Source of the DNA: Gammaproteobacteria bacterium
GTDB taxonomy: Bacteria > Pseudomonadota > Gammaproteobacteria > Burkholderiales > Rhodocyclaceae
DNA length: 64,000 nt
NCBI GenBank assembly: GCA_018824085.1
Contig: JAHJHI010000032.1
Span: 62,001 to 126,000 of the forward strand
Direction of reading: 5' to 3'
Each line of letters starts with the position of its first letter. Position 1 is the stretch's first letter. This document shows positions 45,161 through 55,297 of the stretch, piece by piece. The translations under genes were made by a program, and so were the position numbers. The notes below the pieces were generated by a model that had not been told where the DNA came from, searched no databases, and saw only the letters and a list, made by a program, of their open reading frames with translations.

Positions 45161-46939
45161 ATGCGTACCCGCTCCCGGACATCTTCCTTCGCTGCGCTTG
45201 CGCGTGGCGCCGTCGCCGGCACGCTGGCCGTGCTGCAGCTTCACGCCGTCGCCGCGGATGCGCCGGCGGCCGACTGGCCCTGGCACGGGCTGAATGCGGC
45301 CGCCACGCGCTATGCCTCGCTGGACCAGATCAATGCCGGTAACGTGCATCGCCTGAGCGAGGCGTGGACCTTTCATTCAGGCATCAAGGCCACGTTCCAG
45401 ACGACGCCGGTCGTCGTGGGCGAGCGCATGTACGTGTCGCTGCCGTTCAGCCACGTGGTGGCACTGGACGCGACGAACGGCCGCGAACTGTGGCGCTACA
45501 CGCACGAACGCGGCAGCGGCAAGCTGTGCTGCGGTCCGGCCAGCCGCGGCGTGGCGGTGGCGCAGGGCCGGGTGTTTGTCGGTACCGTCGACGCCCGTCT
45601 GGTCGCGCTCGACGCCGATACCGGACGGGTGTTGTGGAACGTGGCGGTGCGTGATGAAGCGGGGGGCGCCGGCGCGGCGACGGCGGCGCCGGCAACGTCA
45701 GGCATGAACCGCGCAGATGCGGTCGCCGCACAACCGGTCGTCGGGGCCAGCGGCGTCGGCGTCGCGATGGCGCCGCTGGTGGTGGATGGACTGGTGCTGG
45801 TCGGCGTCAATGGCGTCGGCTATGGCGTGCATACGCGCGACGCCGTGGTCGGCCTCGCGGACACGCCGACGCGTTCCGGTTTTCTGGCCGCCTTCGACCT
45901 GCACACCGGCGCGCGGCGCTGGCAGTTCGACGTGACCGGCCCCGGCTGGGCCGGGCCGATGGCGCAGGCGGGCGTCGACGGTTTGCCGGCCTGGCGCGAC
46001 CTGGCGCAAGAAAAGGCGGCGCTGGCGCAGCATGCCGACGCCTGGCGGGCCGGCGGCGGCTCCATCTATTCCACGCCTGCGCTGGACCGCACGCGTGGCC
46101 TCGTGTTCTTCGGCACCGGCAATCCGTCGCCGATCATGGAAGACAGTACGCGACCGGGCGACAACCTCCACACGTCCTCGCTGGTGGCACTCGACGTGCG
46201 CACCGGCAAGCGTGTCTGGCATTACCAGCAGGTGCCGCACGACCTGTGGGGCCTGGACGTCAGCAGCCCGCCGGTGCTGTTCGATCTGCAACAGGAGGGG
46301 CGGAGCATTCCCGCGCTGGCACAACCAAGCAAGCTCGGCTGGGTATATGTGCACGACCGGCGCGACGGACGCCTGCTGTTCCGTTCATCGCCCTTCGTGC
46401 CGCAGCAGAACCTCCTGAGCGTGCCGACCGCACAGGGCGTGCTGATGGCGCCGGGCATCGCCGGTGGCGCGAACTGGTCGCCGTCCGCCTATGACCCGGC
46501 GCAGGGCACGCTGTTCGTGCCGGGCATCGACATGCCGACCCGCTATCGCGTACAGGACGGCGAGGACGGACGGCCCTATGTCGTGGGCGAGCCGGAGGGC
46601 CGCCGCGACGGCACGCTGACCGCGCTCGACCTGCAGAACGGTGGCGCGATCCGCTGGCAGCGACAGATCGGCGAGCCGGCGATCGGCGGCGTGCTCGCCA
46701 CCGCGGGGCACCTGCTGTTCAGCGGCCTGGGCGGGCAGACGTTCGGTGCGCTGGACAGCCGCACCGGTCAGACGCTGTGGCAGACCCGCTGCGACGCGGG
46801 TGTCAATGCGCCGCCCATCACCTATGCCGTCGGCGGCACGCAGTATGTGGCCGTCGCGGTCGGCGGCAACGCGCTGTTCGGCTTCACGCAGGGCGACGAG
46901 CTGAAGGTGTACCGTCTGGCGGCACCGGCGCGCGACTGA
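45161..46939 (+). CDS. PQQ-dependent dehydrogenase (quinoprotein)
   Basis: Periplasmic protein of 592 residues. The signal peptide ends near LHAVAADAP. The eight-bladed propeller repeats include the vicinal Cys-Cys in KLCCGPASRGVAV that sits over PQQ in alcohol dehydrogenases, the RPGDNLHTSSLVALD segment, and HDLWGLDVSSPPVLFD. No cytochrome c domain follows the propeller. GGAGG lies 6 bp before ATG 45161. A primary alcohol, aldehyde or sugar is the expected substrate. No cytochrome or pqq synthesis gene is adjacent, so electron acceptor and cofactor come from elsewhere. Confidence 0.9.
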   Translation: MRTRSRTSSFAALARGAVAGTLAVLQLHAVAADAPAADWPWHGLNAAATRYASLDQINAGNVHRLSEAWTFHSGIKATFQTTPVVVGERMYVSLPFSHVVALDATNGRELWRYTHERGSGKLCCGPASRGVAVAQGRVFVGTVDARLVALDADTGRVLWNVAVRDEAGGAGAATAAPATSGMNRADAVAAQPVVGASGVGVAMAPLVVDGLVLVGVNGVGYGVHTRDAVVGLADTPTRSGFLAAFDLHTGARRWQFDVTGPGWAGPMAQAGVDGLPAWRDLAQEKAALAQHADAWRAGGGSIYSTPALDRTRGLVFFGTGNPSPIMEDSTRPGDNLHTSSLVALDVRTGKRVWHYQQVPHDLWGLDVSSPPVLFDLQQEGRSIPALAQPSKLGWVYVHDRRDGRLLFRSSPFVPQQNLLSVPTAQGVLMAPGIAGGANWSPSAYDPAQGTLFVPGIDMPTRYRVQDGEDGRPYVVGEPEGRRDGTLTALDLQNGGAIRWQRQIGEPAIGGVLATAGHLLFSGLGGQTFGALDSRTGQTLWQTRCDAGVNAPPITYAVGGTQYVAVAVGGNALFGFTQGDELKVYRLAAPARD

Positions 46940-46958
46940 CGTCGTGGCCAGCGGCGGG

Positions 46959-47321
46959 TCAGTCGTACTCGGTGTATTTGCGTGCGTCGCCGCGCACCCG
47001 CTCTGCCGGATACTTCTCGCGATTGAGCTGCATCTTGTCGGCAACGGCGGCCGGAAGGTCGATCTCCAGCGTGTCGGCCAGGCGCACCAGATAGACGAGC
47101 ACGTCGGCCAGCTCGTGGCCGACGGCCAGGCGCCTGGCCTCATCCAGTTCCCGGCCGGTGGGCAGCCACTGGAAGTGTTCCATCACTTCCGCGGCCTCGA
47201 TGCTCATCGCCATCGCGAGGTTCTTTGGCGTGTGGAACTGCGCCCAGTCGCGTTCGTCGACGAACTGCCTGATGAGGTCGCGCAGCGTGCGCAGGTCGGA
47301 GGTGTCGTGGTGTGCCGGCAT
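46959..47321 (-). CDS. MazG-like nucleoside triphosphate pyrophosphohydrolase
   Basis: Protein of 120 residues, all helical. The Mg-binding ExxE...ExxD pattern is seen in SIEAAEVMEHFQW and HELADVLVYLVRLAD. Size and the RDLIRQFVDERDWAQFHTPKNLAMA start match the dCTPase (RS21-C6/DCTPP1-like) branch rather than full MazG. It would hydrolyse dCTP or modified nucleotides to the monophosphate. It is convergent with the PQQ dehydrogenase gene, 19 bp apart. Confidence 0.9.
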   Translation of the reverse strand: MPAHHDTSDLRTLRDLIRQFVDERDWAQFHTPKNLAMAMSIEAAEVMEHFQWLPTGRELDEARRLAVGHELADVLVYLVRLADTLEIDLPAAVADKMQLNREKYPAERVRGDARKYTEYD

Positions 47322-47393
47322 GGGACGCGTCGGTGCGGTGGATGGAAGAGGGCAAAAGTATCGCCTGCGACGGAAAGCATGGCGAGTCAAGAC

Positions 47394-47422
47394 TTGATCT
47401 TGCCAATGTTGCAGCGCAGTAT
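47394..47422 (+). promoter_or_regulatory. Possible sigma-70 promoter of kup
   Basis: TTGATC (47394-47399) and CAGTAT (47417-47422) are spaced by 17 bp and lie about 60 bp before the kup start. The -10 match is weak. Only a suggestion. Confidence 0.28.
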
Positions 47423-47484
47423 CCGCGTCACCTCCGTTCGCGATGCGCGCCTGCTGTCGCTGCCAACTTCCCGCCCGCCTGCCC

Positions 47485-49362
47485 ATGAACCCAGCCCCCC
47501 AGGAATCGAAGGCGCAATTGCCGCTGATGCTGCTCGCGCTCGGTGTCGTGTTCGGCGACATCGGTACCAGTCCGCTCTATGCCTTCAAGGAGGCATTCAC
47601 GGGCACACACGGACTGGCGCTGTCGGAAGCCAATGTGCTGGCGACGCTGTCGTCGCTGTTCTGGGCGGTCACGCTCATCATTTCGTTCAAGTACGTGTTC
47701 ATCGTGCTGCGCTTCGACAACGACGGCGAGGGCGGTGCGCTGGCGCTGGCGTCGCTCGCGCAGCGCGCCGCCCGGGTCGGCACGCGCCGCCGCGTTGCTG
47801 CGGTGACCGCGGCGGGCGTGTTCGCGGCAGCGATGTTCTATGGCGACGCGGTGATCACGCCCGCCATTTCCGTGTTGTCCGCGGTCGAAGGCCTGTCCGT
47901 CGTCGCGCCTTCGCTGGAAGGGGCGATCGAGCCCGTCACCATCGCCATCCTGGTGTTGCTGTTCTGTGTGCAGCGCAAGGGCACGGCGACGGTCGGCCGC
48001 TTTTTCGGGCCGGTGACCATCGTGTGGTTCTCGGTGCTGGCGCTGCTCGGCGTGCACAGCATCATGCAGACGCCGCAGGTGCTGGTGGCGCTCGATCCGT
48101 CGTACGCGATCGAATTCGCGCTCGAACATCCGGCACAGGCCTTCTTGCTGCTCGGCGCGGTGTTCCTGGCGCTGACCGGCGGCGAGGCGCTCTACGCGGA
48201 CATGGGGCACTTCGGCGCCGGCCCGGTGCGCCGGGCCTGGTACTTCGTCGTGTCGCCGGCGCTGCTGCTGAACTACTTCGGCCAGGGCGCGCTGGTGCTG
48301 CGTGCGTCGGAAACGGTGAGCAGTCCGTTCTTCATGCTGGCGCCGGAGGCGCTTCGCCCCGCGCTCGTGCTGCTGGCGACGCTGGCGACGGTGATCGCGT
48401 CGCAGGCGACGATCTCCGGCGCGTTCTCCATCACGGCGCAGGCGTCGCGCCTGGGCTACCTGCCGCGACTGCGCCAGCTGCATACGTCGGATACCGAACG
48501 CGGGCAGGTCTACATTCCATCGGTCAACTGGCTGATGCTGATCGCCGTGGTCGTGCTGGTGATCGAGTTCGACACGTCGAGCGATCTCGCCGCTGCGTAT
48601 GGCATCGCCGTGTCGGGCGACATGATCATCACGACCCTGCTGATGCTGTTCATCACGTCGGTTTCGAACCGGCGGATGAAGGTTGTCCTGTTCGGCGTGC
48701 TCGGCATGTTCCTCATCGTCGAGGTGCTGTTCTTCGCATCCAATCTGACCAAATTCATGGCCGGTGGCTGGCTGCCGATGCTGCTGGGCGCGGCGCTCTA
48801 CATCATGCTAACGACATGGAAGCGCGGCAGCGAATTCCTTGCGCGGGAACGCAGGCGCATCAACATCCCGATGGCCGATTTCATCAGCGGTCCGGCGCCG
48901 GACGCGCCGCGCGTATCCGGCACGGCGATCTACCTCACGTCGGATCCCGACACGGTGCCCAGCGCGCTGTTCCACAACCTCAAGCACTTCAAGGTGCTGC
49001 ACGAGCGGGTGCTGTTCCTGCACGTGACCATCGAGGACGTACCCCAGGTGCCGGACATCGACCGGGTGGAGCTGCACCGGCTGGGCGCGGAGACCTATGC
49101 CATCGAAGTGCGCTACGGATTTCGCGAGGAGCAGGACATCCCGCTTGCGCTGGAAGCACTGGGCGCGCTGGGGCTGACGCTGGAGCCGATGGAGACGACC
49201 TACTTCGTGGCGCGTTCGACCGTGGTCGATGGTGGCGAGGCGATCAAGTCCTGGCGCCGCGCACTGTTCGGCTGGATGATGCGCCAGTCCGAAGGCACGG
49301 CGAATTACTATCGCCTGCCGCCGAATCAGGTGGTCGAGCTCGGCACGCAGATCAGCGTTTGA
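47485..49362 (+). CDS. kup: Kup-type low-affinity potassium transporter
   Basis: Inner-membrane protein of 625 residues with 12 predicted helices in the first 430 residues and a cytoplasmic C-domain. The family signature GVVFGDIGTSPLYAFKEAF is at the N-terminus, followed by GGEALYADMGHFG and TSDPDTVPSALFHNLKH in the C-domain. It imports K+ with H+. ATG 47485 (MNPAPQES) is chosen over an upstream ATG because the leader before it is basic and cysteine-rich. It is followed by a strong hairpin, then cytochrome b561. Confidence 0.96.
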   Translation: MNPAPQESKAQLPLMLLALGVVFGDIGTSPLYAFKEAFTGTHGLALSEANVLATLSSLFWAVTLIISFKYVFIVLRFDNDGEGGALALASLAQRAARVGTRRRVAAVTAAGVFAAAMFYGDAVITPAISVLSAVEGLSVVAPSLEGAIEPVTIAILVLLFCVQRKGTATVGRFFGPVTIVWFSVLALLGVHSIMQTPQVLVALDPSYAIEFALEHPAQAFLLLGAVFLALTGGEALYADMGHFGAGPVRRAWYFVVSPALLLNYFGQGALVLRASETVSSPFFMLAPEALRPALVLLATLATVIASQATISGAFSITAQASRLGYLPRLRQLHTSDTERGQVYIPSVNWLMLIAVVVLVIEFDTSSDLAAAYGIAVSGDMIITTLLMLFITSVSNRRMKVVLFGVLGMFLIVEVLFFASNLTKFMAGGWLPMLLGAALYIMLTTWKRGSEFLARERRRINIPMADFISGPAPDAPRVSGTAIYLTSDPDTVPSALFHNLKHFKVLHERVLFLHVTIEDVPQVPDIDRVELHRLGAETYAIEVRYGFREEQDIPLALEALGALGLTLEPMETTYFVARSTVVDGGEAIKSWRRALFGWMMRQSEGTANYYRLPPNQVVELGTQISV

Positions 49363-49441
49363 TCGCGCGCGGCGCCGGATGGCGGTTGCGCCGCAGCTTC
49401 CACCGGAACCGCAGCGCGGAGAAAATGACGAAGCATCGTGT

Positions 49442-49473
49442 GGCGGCGCCCGGCCTCCGGCCGGAGCGCCGCC
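49442..49473. other. Strong GC-rich RNA hairpin between kup and cytochrome b561
   Basis: GGCGGCGC pairs with GCGCCGCC and CCGGCC with GGCCGG across a TCC loop, with only one unpaired A. The hairpin has 14 pairs. No T tract follows, so it is not a standard intrinsic terminator. It may separate or stabilise the two transcripts. Confidence 0.6.
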
Positions 49474-49504
49474 CGCATCGGACCCTCTCACAGGAAAAAC
49501 AACA

Positions 49505-50029
49505 ATGCGCTACACCCGTACCGCAATCACGCTGCACTGGCTGATTGCCCTGATGCTGTTCGGCATGTTCGGACTGGGCCTCTACATGGCCGATCTGCCG
49601 TTGTCACCGACCAAGCTCAAGCTGTACTCGTATCACAAGTGGGCCGGTGTCACGGTGTTCCTGCTGGTGCTGCTGCGTCTGGGCTGGCGCATCACGCATC
49701 CGGCACCCGCGCTGCCGCCGGGCATGCCGTCATGGCAGGCGAGGGCGGCGTCGGCTGGCCATCACCTGCTGTATCTGCTGATGGTGATCGTGCCGATATC
49801 GGGCTGGCTGATGAGCTCGGCCAAGGGATTCCAGACGGTGTGGTTCGGCGTGCTGCCGCTGCCCGACCTGCTGGACAAGAACGAGGAACTCGGCGACGCA
49901 CTGCTGCTGGCGCACCGCCTTCTGAACTACCTGTTCATGGCGGTCGTCGCGGGTCACGTGGCCGCCGCGCTGAAACACCAGTTCATCGATCGCGACGGCC
50001 TGATCATGCGCATGCTGCCGGGGCGCTGA
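49505..50029 (+). CDS. Cytochrome b561
   Basis: Inner-membrane diheme cytochrome of 174 residues with four transmembrane helices. The heme-ligand His residues are seen in TLHWLIALMLFG, YHKWAGVTVF, GHHLLYLLMVI and AHRLLNYLFMAVVAGHVAAAL. YceJ/CybB-like members carry electrons between quinol and periplasmic acceptors or act as superoxide:quinone oxidoreductases. ATG 49505 gives the family start MRYTRTAITLHW. Its stop is directly abutted by the convergent rhodanese stop. Confidence 0.93.
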   Translation: MRYTRTAITLHWLIALMLFGMFGLGLYMADLPLSPTKLKLYSYHKWAGVTVFLLVLLRLGWRITHPAPALPPGMPSWQARAASAGHHLLYLLMVIVPISGWLMSSAKGFQTVWFGVLPLPDLLDKNEELGDALLLAHRLLNYLFMAVVAGHVAAALKHQFIDRDGLIMRMLPGR

Positions 50030-50611
50030 TCACGGTTCGCCGGACACGTAGGCCTGCGAGCGTTCGAGCACATAGGACCACGGCAGCCCCGCGTTCTTCC
50101 AGCCGTTGACGGTGCGCTTTCCCGCGTTCGCGCCATCGCCGGCCGGATCGCCCTCGAAGCCATCGATGACGGTCCAGACGCGGGTGTAGCCGGCGGCGGC
50201 GAGCGCATTGACGGCACGCGCGGTGCGATCACCCGAACGGCAGATCAGCACGATGTCTGCGTTGCGGTCCAGCCCCTTTGACTGCAGGCGCTCGCCGATG
50301 CGCTTCACGAAGTCGGGATTCTTGTGCAGCGCGAAGCGGCGGGCCTTCGGGTCGAAGTAGTCGAAGTCGACGAGCATGAAAGGGACGTTGGCATCCATGC
50401 CCGCGGGTGCGCCGACATAGCTCACTTCAGCCTGGGTGCGCACGTCGATGAACAGCGTGTCGTGCGCGCGGCCCGACAGCATCTGCCAGGCTTCGCCTGC
50501 GGTGAGATAGCGATCGAGCACGGTGCGCTTGTCCGGCTCGACGTCCTTCACGTCGATGGCGAATGACGTGCCGTGCAGGCACAGCATGAACGCCAGCAGG
50601 GCTGTGCGCAT
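50030..50611 (-). CDS. Periplasmic rhodanese-like protein
   Basis: Protein of 193 residues with a signal peptide (MRTALLAFMLCLHGTSFA). A single rhodanese domain contains the catalytic Cys124 in VLICRSGDRTARAVN, a six-residue loop of sulfurtransferase type. ATG 50611 is preferred because AGGA lies 7 bp upstream, whereas the ATG at 50617 has no spacing. It may handle sulfur or cyanide-type substrates in the periplasm. Role is inferred from the family. Confidence 0.92.
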   Translation of the reverse strand: MRTALLAFMLCLHGTSFAIDVKDVEPDKRTVLDRYLTAGEAWQMLSGRAHDTLFIDVRTQAEVSYVGAPAGMDANVPFMLVDFDYFDPKARRFALHKNPDFVKRIGERLQSKGLDRNADIVLICRSGDRTARAVNALAAAGYTRVWTVIDGFEGDPAGDGANAGKRTVNGWKNAGLPWSYVLERSQAYVSGEP

Positions 50612-50663
50612 GGGCATTTCCTTTGCATGTCGGGTGCTGCGCGATGGCGCAGCGCTCAGGCGA

Positions 50664-53273
50664 TCAGGCTACGCTCAGCCGCGGCCGGCCGCCAGCGCGG
50701 CTGCGCACCGGCAGCGTGAGATCCGCCAGCTTGCTGCGCAGCGCGTCCATCAACGCGTCGCGCGACACCGATTTCGACACGAAGCAACTGGCGCCCGCCT
50801 CGACGGCGGCACGTTGCCAGTTCGGATCTTCGATGCCGGACAGCAACACGATGATGAGCTGTTCGGCCGAGTAGTGTTCGCGCAGTGCGCGGCAGGTCGC
50901 GATGCCGTCCATGCCCTGCATCAGGCCATCGAGCAGCAGCACGTGCGGGCACTGCTGCCCGACCATCAACAGCGCCTGTTCGCCGCTTTCCGCTTCACGG
51001 ATGCCAGAGCAACCGGCGTTTTCGAGCGAGCGGCGCATCAGGAAGCGTTCCGCCTCGTCGTCATCGACGATGAGGATGTCGAGCGCCTCCGGCAGCAGCG
51101 CGCTGCTGCTGCCCACGCTGCATTCGGTGACACGCCGGACCGATTCGAGCTGCATGCGGCAGGCGATCGGCACCAGGGAGTTCATCAGCGGCCAGTCCTT
51201 TTCAATGGCAGCGGCTTCGAGCCGGCGCATCGTGTCGTGCAGGTCAAAGGCCTGCGCGTGGACCGCCAGCGATTTCAGCGTGTGGGCAGCACGGCGCAGC
51301 GTGCTGTCGTCGCGCTCGCGCAGCGCCTCCTGCAGCGCGAGCACGTTGCGCTGCGACTCCTTGTCGTACAGCGCGGCAAAACGCGCACGGTCCGGCTGGC
51401 TGATGGCCTCGATCGAAATCGTCTGCGTGCCGGACACCGAATTGTCGGGCAGCCACTTGCGCACGATGGCGTACAGGTCGTCCTCGCGGAAGGGCTTGGC
51501 CAGATAGTCATCCATGCCGGCTGCGATGCAGCTGTCGCGGTCGCCGTCATTGGCGCCGGCAGTCAGCGCGACCAGCGGGGTGGCCGGCAGGCCGACCAGA
51601 CGTTCGCGGTCGCGGATGCGTTCGCATGCTTCGAAACCGTCCATGCCGGGCATCTGGCAGTCCATCAGCACGACGTCGAAGCGCGCGTGCTCCAGTTCCT
51701 GCAGCGCCTGGCGACCGTCACGGGCCAGCGTGCAGCGCAGGCCGAAGGCTTCAAGCATGTGGGCGGCGACTTCGGCGTTGACCGGACTGTCCTCGACCAG
51801 CAGCACATTGCCCGACAGGCGCGGCAGATTGGGCAGGGACAGGCTGTTCTGCGCGTCTTCCATGCCGGTGCTGACGACCTTGCACGGCAGCGACAGCGTG
51901 AAGGTGGAGCCGATGCCGTGTGCGCTGCGCAATGCGATGGAGCCGCCGAGCATTTCGGCCAGCTGACGCGAGATGGCCAGACCGAGTCCGGTCCCGCCGA
52001 AGCGGCGCGACGCGGTGTTGTCCGCTTGCGCGAAGGCGTCGAAGATGCGCGACTGGTCGTCTTCCGCAACGCCGATGCCGGTGTCCCGCACCGACATGAC
52101 CATGCGCACGGCGCCGCTGGATGGGCGATGCTGCAGCATCAGGTCGTCGTCCATCGAATGCACGCGCAGCGCGACGAAGACGCCGCCGTGCTCGGTGAAC
52201 TTGATCGCGTTGCCGATGAGGTTCACGGCGATCTGGCGCAGGCGGCCCGGATCGCCCTCGATGCGACCCGGCACGGCGTCATCCACGTCCATCGCCAGGG
52301 TCAGTCCCTTTTCCCGCGCCTGTGCGCCGAGCAGTTCGGTGACTTCGCGCAGCGTGCGGCGCGGATCGAATTCGCTGCGCACGAGATCGAAACGGCCGGC
52401 TTCGATCTTGGACAGGTCGAGAATGTCGTTGAGCAGGTCGAGCAGGTTCTCGCCGGAGCGGTAAAGCGTTTCGAGGTATCGCCGCTGATCGGTGGTGAGT
52501 TCGCTGCGCAGCAGCAGCTGCGCCATGCCCAGCACGCCATTCATCGGCGTGCGGATCTCATGGCTCATGTTGGCGAGGAACTGGCTCTTCGCCTGATTGG
52601 CCTGTTCCGCCGCTTCCTTCGCTTCCTCGTTCTCCTTGGCGACGTGGGCGTGATGCAGACGCAGGCGGATGAATTCGGCCGTGTTGCGCTGGAAGCGGCG
52701 CGCGTTGACGATGGCGATCATCGCGAAGAGCAGGATGAAACCGCCGAGTACCTCGCGTTCGGGTTCCGGCGAGCGCAGATAGAAAAAGGCCGTGGGCAGC
52801 AAGGTGGGCAGCGCCATCAGTACGTAGGCCTTCCACATGCCGGTCAGCGAGAACAGTCCGACGGCGGATACGGCAACGAGGCAGAGCGGAATCACCATCT
52901 CGTATGGATGGCCGGGCGGCGGCATCAATGCGACGCCGAGCGCACCCCAGCCGCAGCCGGCGGCGAGCACGCCGAGCATGAACAGCCACTTCCAGATCAG
53001 GGTTTCATTGACGCCGGGCACGACGTGCCGCCAGGCGAGGATGAGGCCGTAGCGGCCGGCGTTGATCGCCACCATTACGCCCAACCAGATCGTCAGCCCC
53101 CGCGGGTCGACGACCTTGTGCAGCACGCCCCAGATGAGGCCGGCCAGCACGATGGCCATCAACAAGGTGAAGGGTGTCAGGCGATAGGCGAGCGCGACCA
53201 GTTCCGCCTCGACCTGGCGTTCGGTATGTTCATTGCGCGGTGTTGTGCCGTGTGTAAGAAGATTTGGGGGCAT
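50664..53273 (-). CDS. Hybrid sensor histidine kinase, HK-REC-HPt-REC
   Basis: Inner-membrane kinase of 869 residues. About six N-terminal helices (30-190) form the sensory part; no periplasmic domain is evident. HisKA has His238 in [12 protein letters not shown], and HATPase_c has [10 protein letters not shown] and [22 protein letters not shown]1 phospho-acceptor is Asp538 in [13 protein letters not shown]. HPt His664 lies in [16 protein letters not shown] second receiver follows with Asp782 in [13 protein letters not shown] and a conserved Lys. The order REC-HPt-REC is unusual, since HPt is normally the last module. The signal and any output are unknown. Confidence 0.94.
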   Translation of the reverse strand: MPPNLLTHGTTPRNEHTERQVEAELVALAYRLTPFTLLMAIVLAGLIWGVLHKVVDPRGLTIWLGVMVAINAGRYGLILAWRHVVPGVNETLIWKWLFMLGVLAAGCGWGALGVALMPPPGHPYEMVIPLCLVAVSAVGLFSLTGMWKAYVLMALPTLLPTAFFYLRSPEPEREVLGGFILLFAMIAIVNARRFQRNTAEFIRLRLHHAHVAKENEEAKEAAEQANQAKSQFLANMSHEIRTPMNGVLGMAQLLLRSELTTDQRRYLETLYRSGENLLDLLNDILDLSKIEAGRFDLVRSEFDPRRTLREVTELLGAQAREKGLTLAMDVDDAVPGRIEGDPGRLRQIAVNLIGNAIKFTEHGGVFVALRVHSMDDDLMLQHRPSSGAVRMVMSVRDTGIGVAEDDQSRIFDAFAQADNTASRRFGGTGLGLAISRQLAEMLGGSIALRSAHGIGSTFTLSLPCKVVSTGMEDAQNSLSLPNLPRLSGNVLLVEDSPVNAEVAAHMLEAFGLRCTLARDGRQALQELEHARFDVVLMDCQMPGMDGFEACERIRDRERLVGLPATPLVALTAGANDGDRDSCIAAGMDDYLAKPFREDDLYAIVRKWLPDNSVSGTQTISIEAISQPDRARFAALYDKESQRNVLALQEALRERDDSTLRRAAHTLKSLAVHAQAFDLHDTMRRLEAAAIEKDWPLMNSLVPIACRMQLESVRRVTECSVGSSSALLPEALDILIVDDDEAERFLMRRSLENAGCSGIREAESGEQALLMVGQQCPHVLLLDGLMQGMDGIATCRALREHYSAEQLIIVLLSGIEDPNWQRAAVEAGASCFVSKSVSRDALMDALRSKLADLTLPVRSRAGGRPRLSVA

Positions 53274-53388
53274 GACCGTGCTCGGTTTCAGGAACGTGTG
53301 GCCACCGGCCGACGCTGCCGGGGGCTGTCAGGGTTCACGGTCCCGGACATCGAATCTTTAACCTGCGGGCGCGCCGTTTGCGGGATGC

Positions 53389-54018
53389 TCATTGGCCGTA
53401 ATCCCCGAACTTCGCGATGACCCGCTGCATCTCACCGTCGTCGAGCCGTTTCGGGGTGCCGATCTGCAATGCGCGCACGTAGTGTTCGCACAGGGTTTCC
53501 AGTTCCACCGCCAGCGCGACGGCGTCGTGGAGGTCGCGTCCGTGCACGAGCATGCCGTGGTTCGCCATCAGGCAGGCCCGGCGTCCATCCAGCGCTTCCA
53601 GTACCGCGTCGGACAGTGCCTGCTCGCCGAATGTGGCGTAGCGCGCGCAACGCACCGTAGCGCCGCCGAAGCGCGCGATCATGTAGTGGAAAGGCGGAAT
53701 GTCGTCGCCGATGCAGGCGAGGGCGGTGGCGAACGGCGAGTGGGTATGCACGACGGCACCGGCGTCCGGTCGGGCGCGATAGATGTCGCGGTGGATGCGC
53801 CACTCCGAAGATGGCTTGAGCGCGCCGCTCCAGTGGCCGTCGAACGCAACCGTCACCATGCCGGACGCGTCACACCGGTCGGGTTCGAGCCCGCTGGGTG
53901 TGATGAGGAAGGCGTCACCGACGCGCGCGCTGACGTTACCCGCCGCGCCACGATTCAGCCCGTGCGATTCCATCCGGCGCGCTGCGTTGTGCACATCGGC
54001 GCCGCTGACCTCGTTCAT
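53389..54018 (-). CDS. Class II aldolase, fuculose-phosphate aldolase-like (DHAP-shunt Ald2 candidate)
   Basis: Zn-dependent aldolase/adducin-fold protein of 209 residues. GLNRGAAGNVSARVGDAFLI, then ITPSGLEPD, the zinc ligands in VVHTHSPFA, and the later MANHGMLV match L-fuculose-1-P aldolase rather than MtnB. MtnA lies 160 bp upstream on the same strand. In the DHAP shunt of methylthioadenosine salvage such an Ald2 cleaves 5-methylthioribulose-1-P to dihydroxyacetone phosphate and methylthioacetaldehyde. That assignment is inferred from neighbours. A sigma-70-like promoter precedes it. Confidence 0.82.
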   Translation of the reverse strand: MNEVSGADVHNAARRMESHGLNRGAAGNVSARVGDAFLITPSGLEPDRCDASGMVTVAFDGHWSGALKPSSEWRIHRDIYRARPDAGAVVHTHSPFATALACIGDDIPPFHYMIARFGGATVRCARYATFGEQALSDAVLEALDGRRACLMANHGMLVHGRDLHDAVALAVELETLCEHYVRALQIGTPKRLDDGEMQRVIAKFGDYGQ

Positions 54019-54053
54019 CAGGGTGTGTCCCCTGTCTTGTGGATTAACGGTGG

Positions 54054-54081
54054 ATTATCCTCACCAAGACCGAGAATTCAA
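54054..54081 (-). promoter_or_regulatory. Sigma-70-like promoter of the class II aldolase gene
   Basis: On the minus strand TTGAAT (54076-54081) and GATAAT (54054-54059) are 16 bp apart, with the ATG about 36 bp further on. Both hexamers match the consensus at 4-5 positions. The aldolase may therefore be read separately from mtnA. Confidence 0.45.
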
Positions 54082-54180
54082 GCGGGTTTACATTAAAAAT
54101 TGGCGATGGCGCCCCGGTTCCGCGTTGCAGCATGATGGCGACGCGCGCCGGTGCTGGGTTTCACGTATCTAGAAACAACG

Positions 54181-55242
<1,062 letters not shown>

Positions 55243-55297
55243 TGCGCCATCGTTGAACGGGAAGGGGTGAAGCATAATCTCGCACCACTGTTTTTCC

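Noticed and set aside
50523-53420. 965-residue plus-strand frame over the histidine kinase
   Set aside because: Composition of a shadow frame; the minus-strand kinase shows every expected motif.
54019-54180. SAM or other riboswitch before the methylthioadenosine-salvage genes
   Set aside because: No paired helices or conserved core of a known riboswitch class could be recognised; a plain promoter explains the region better.
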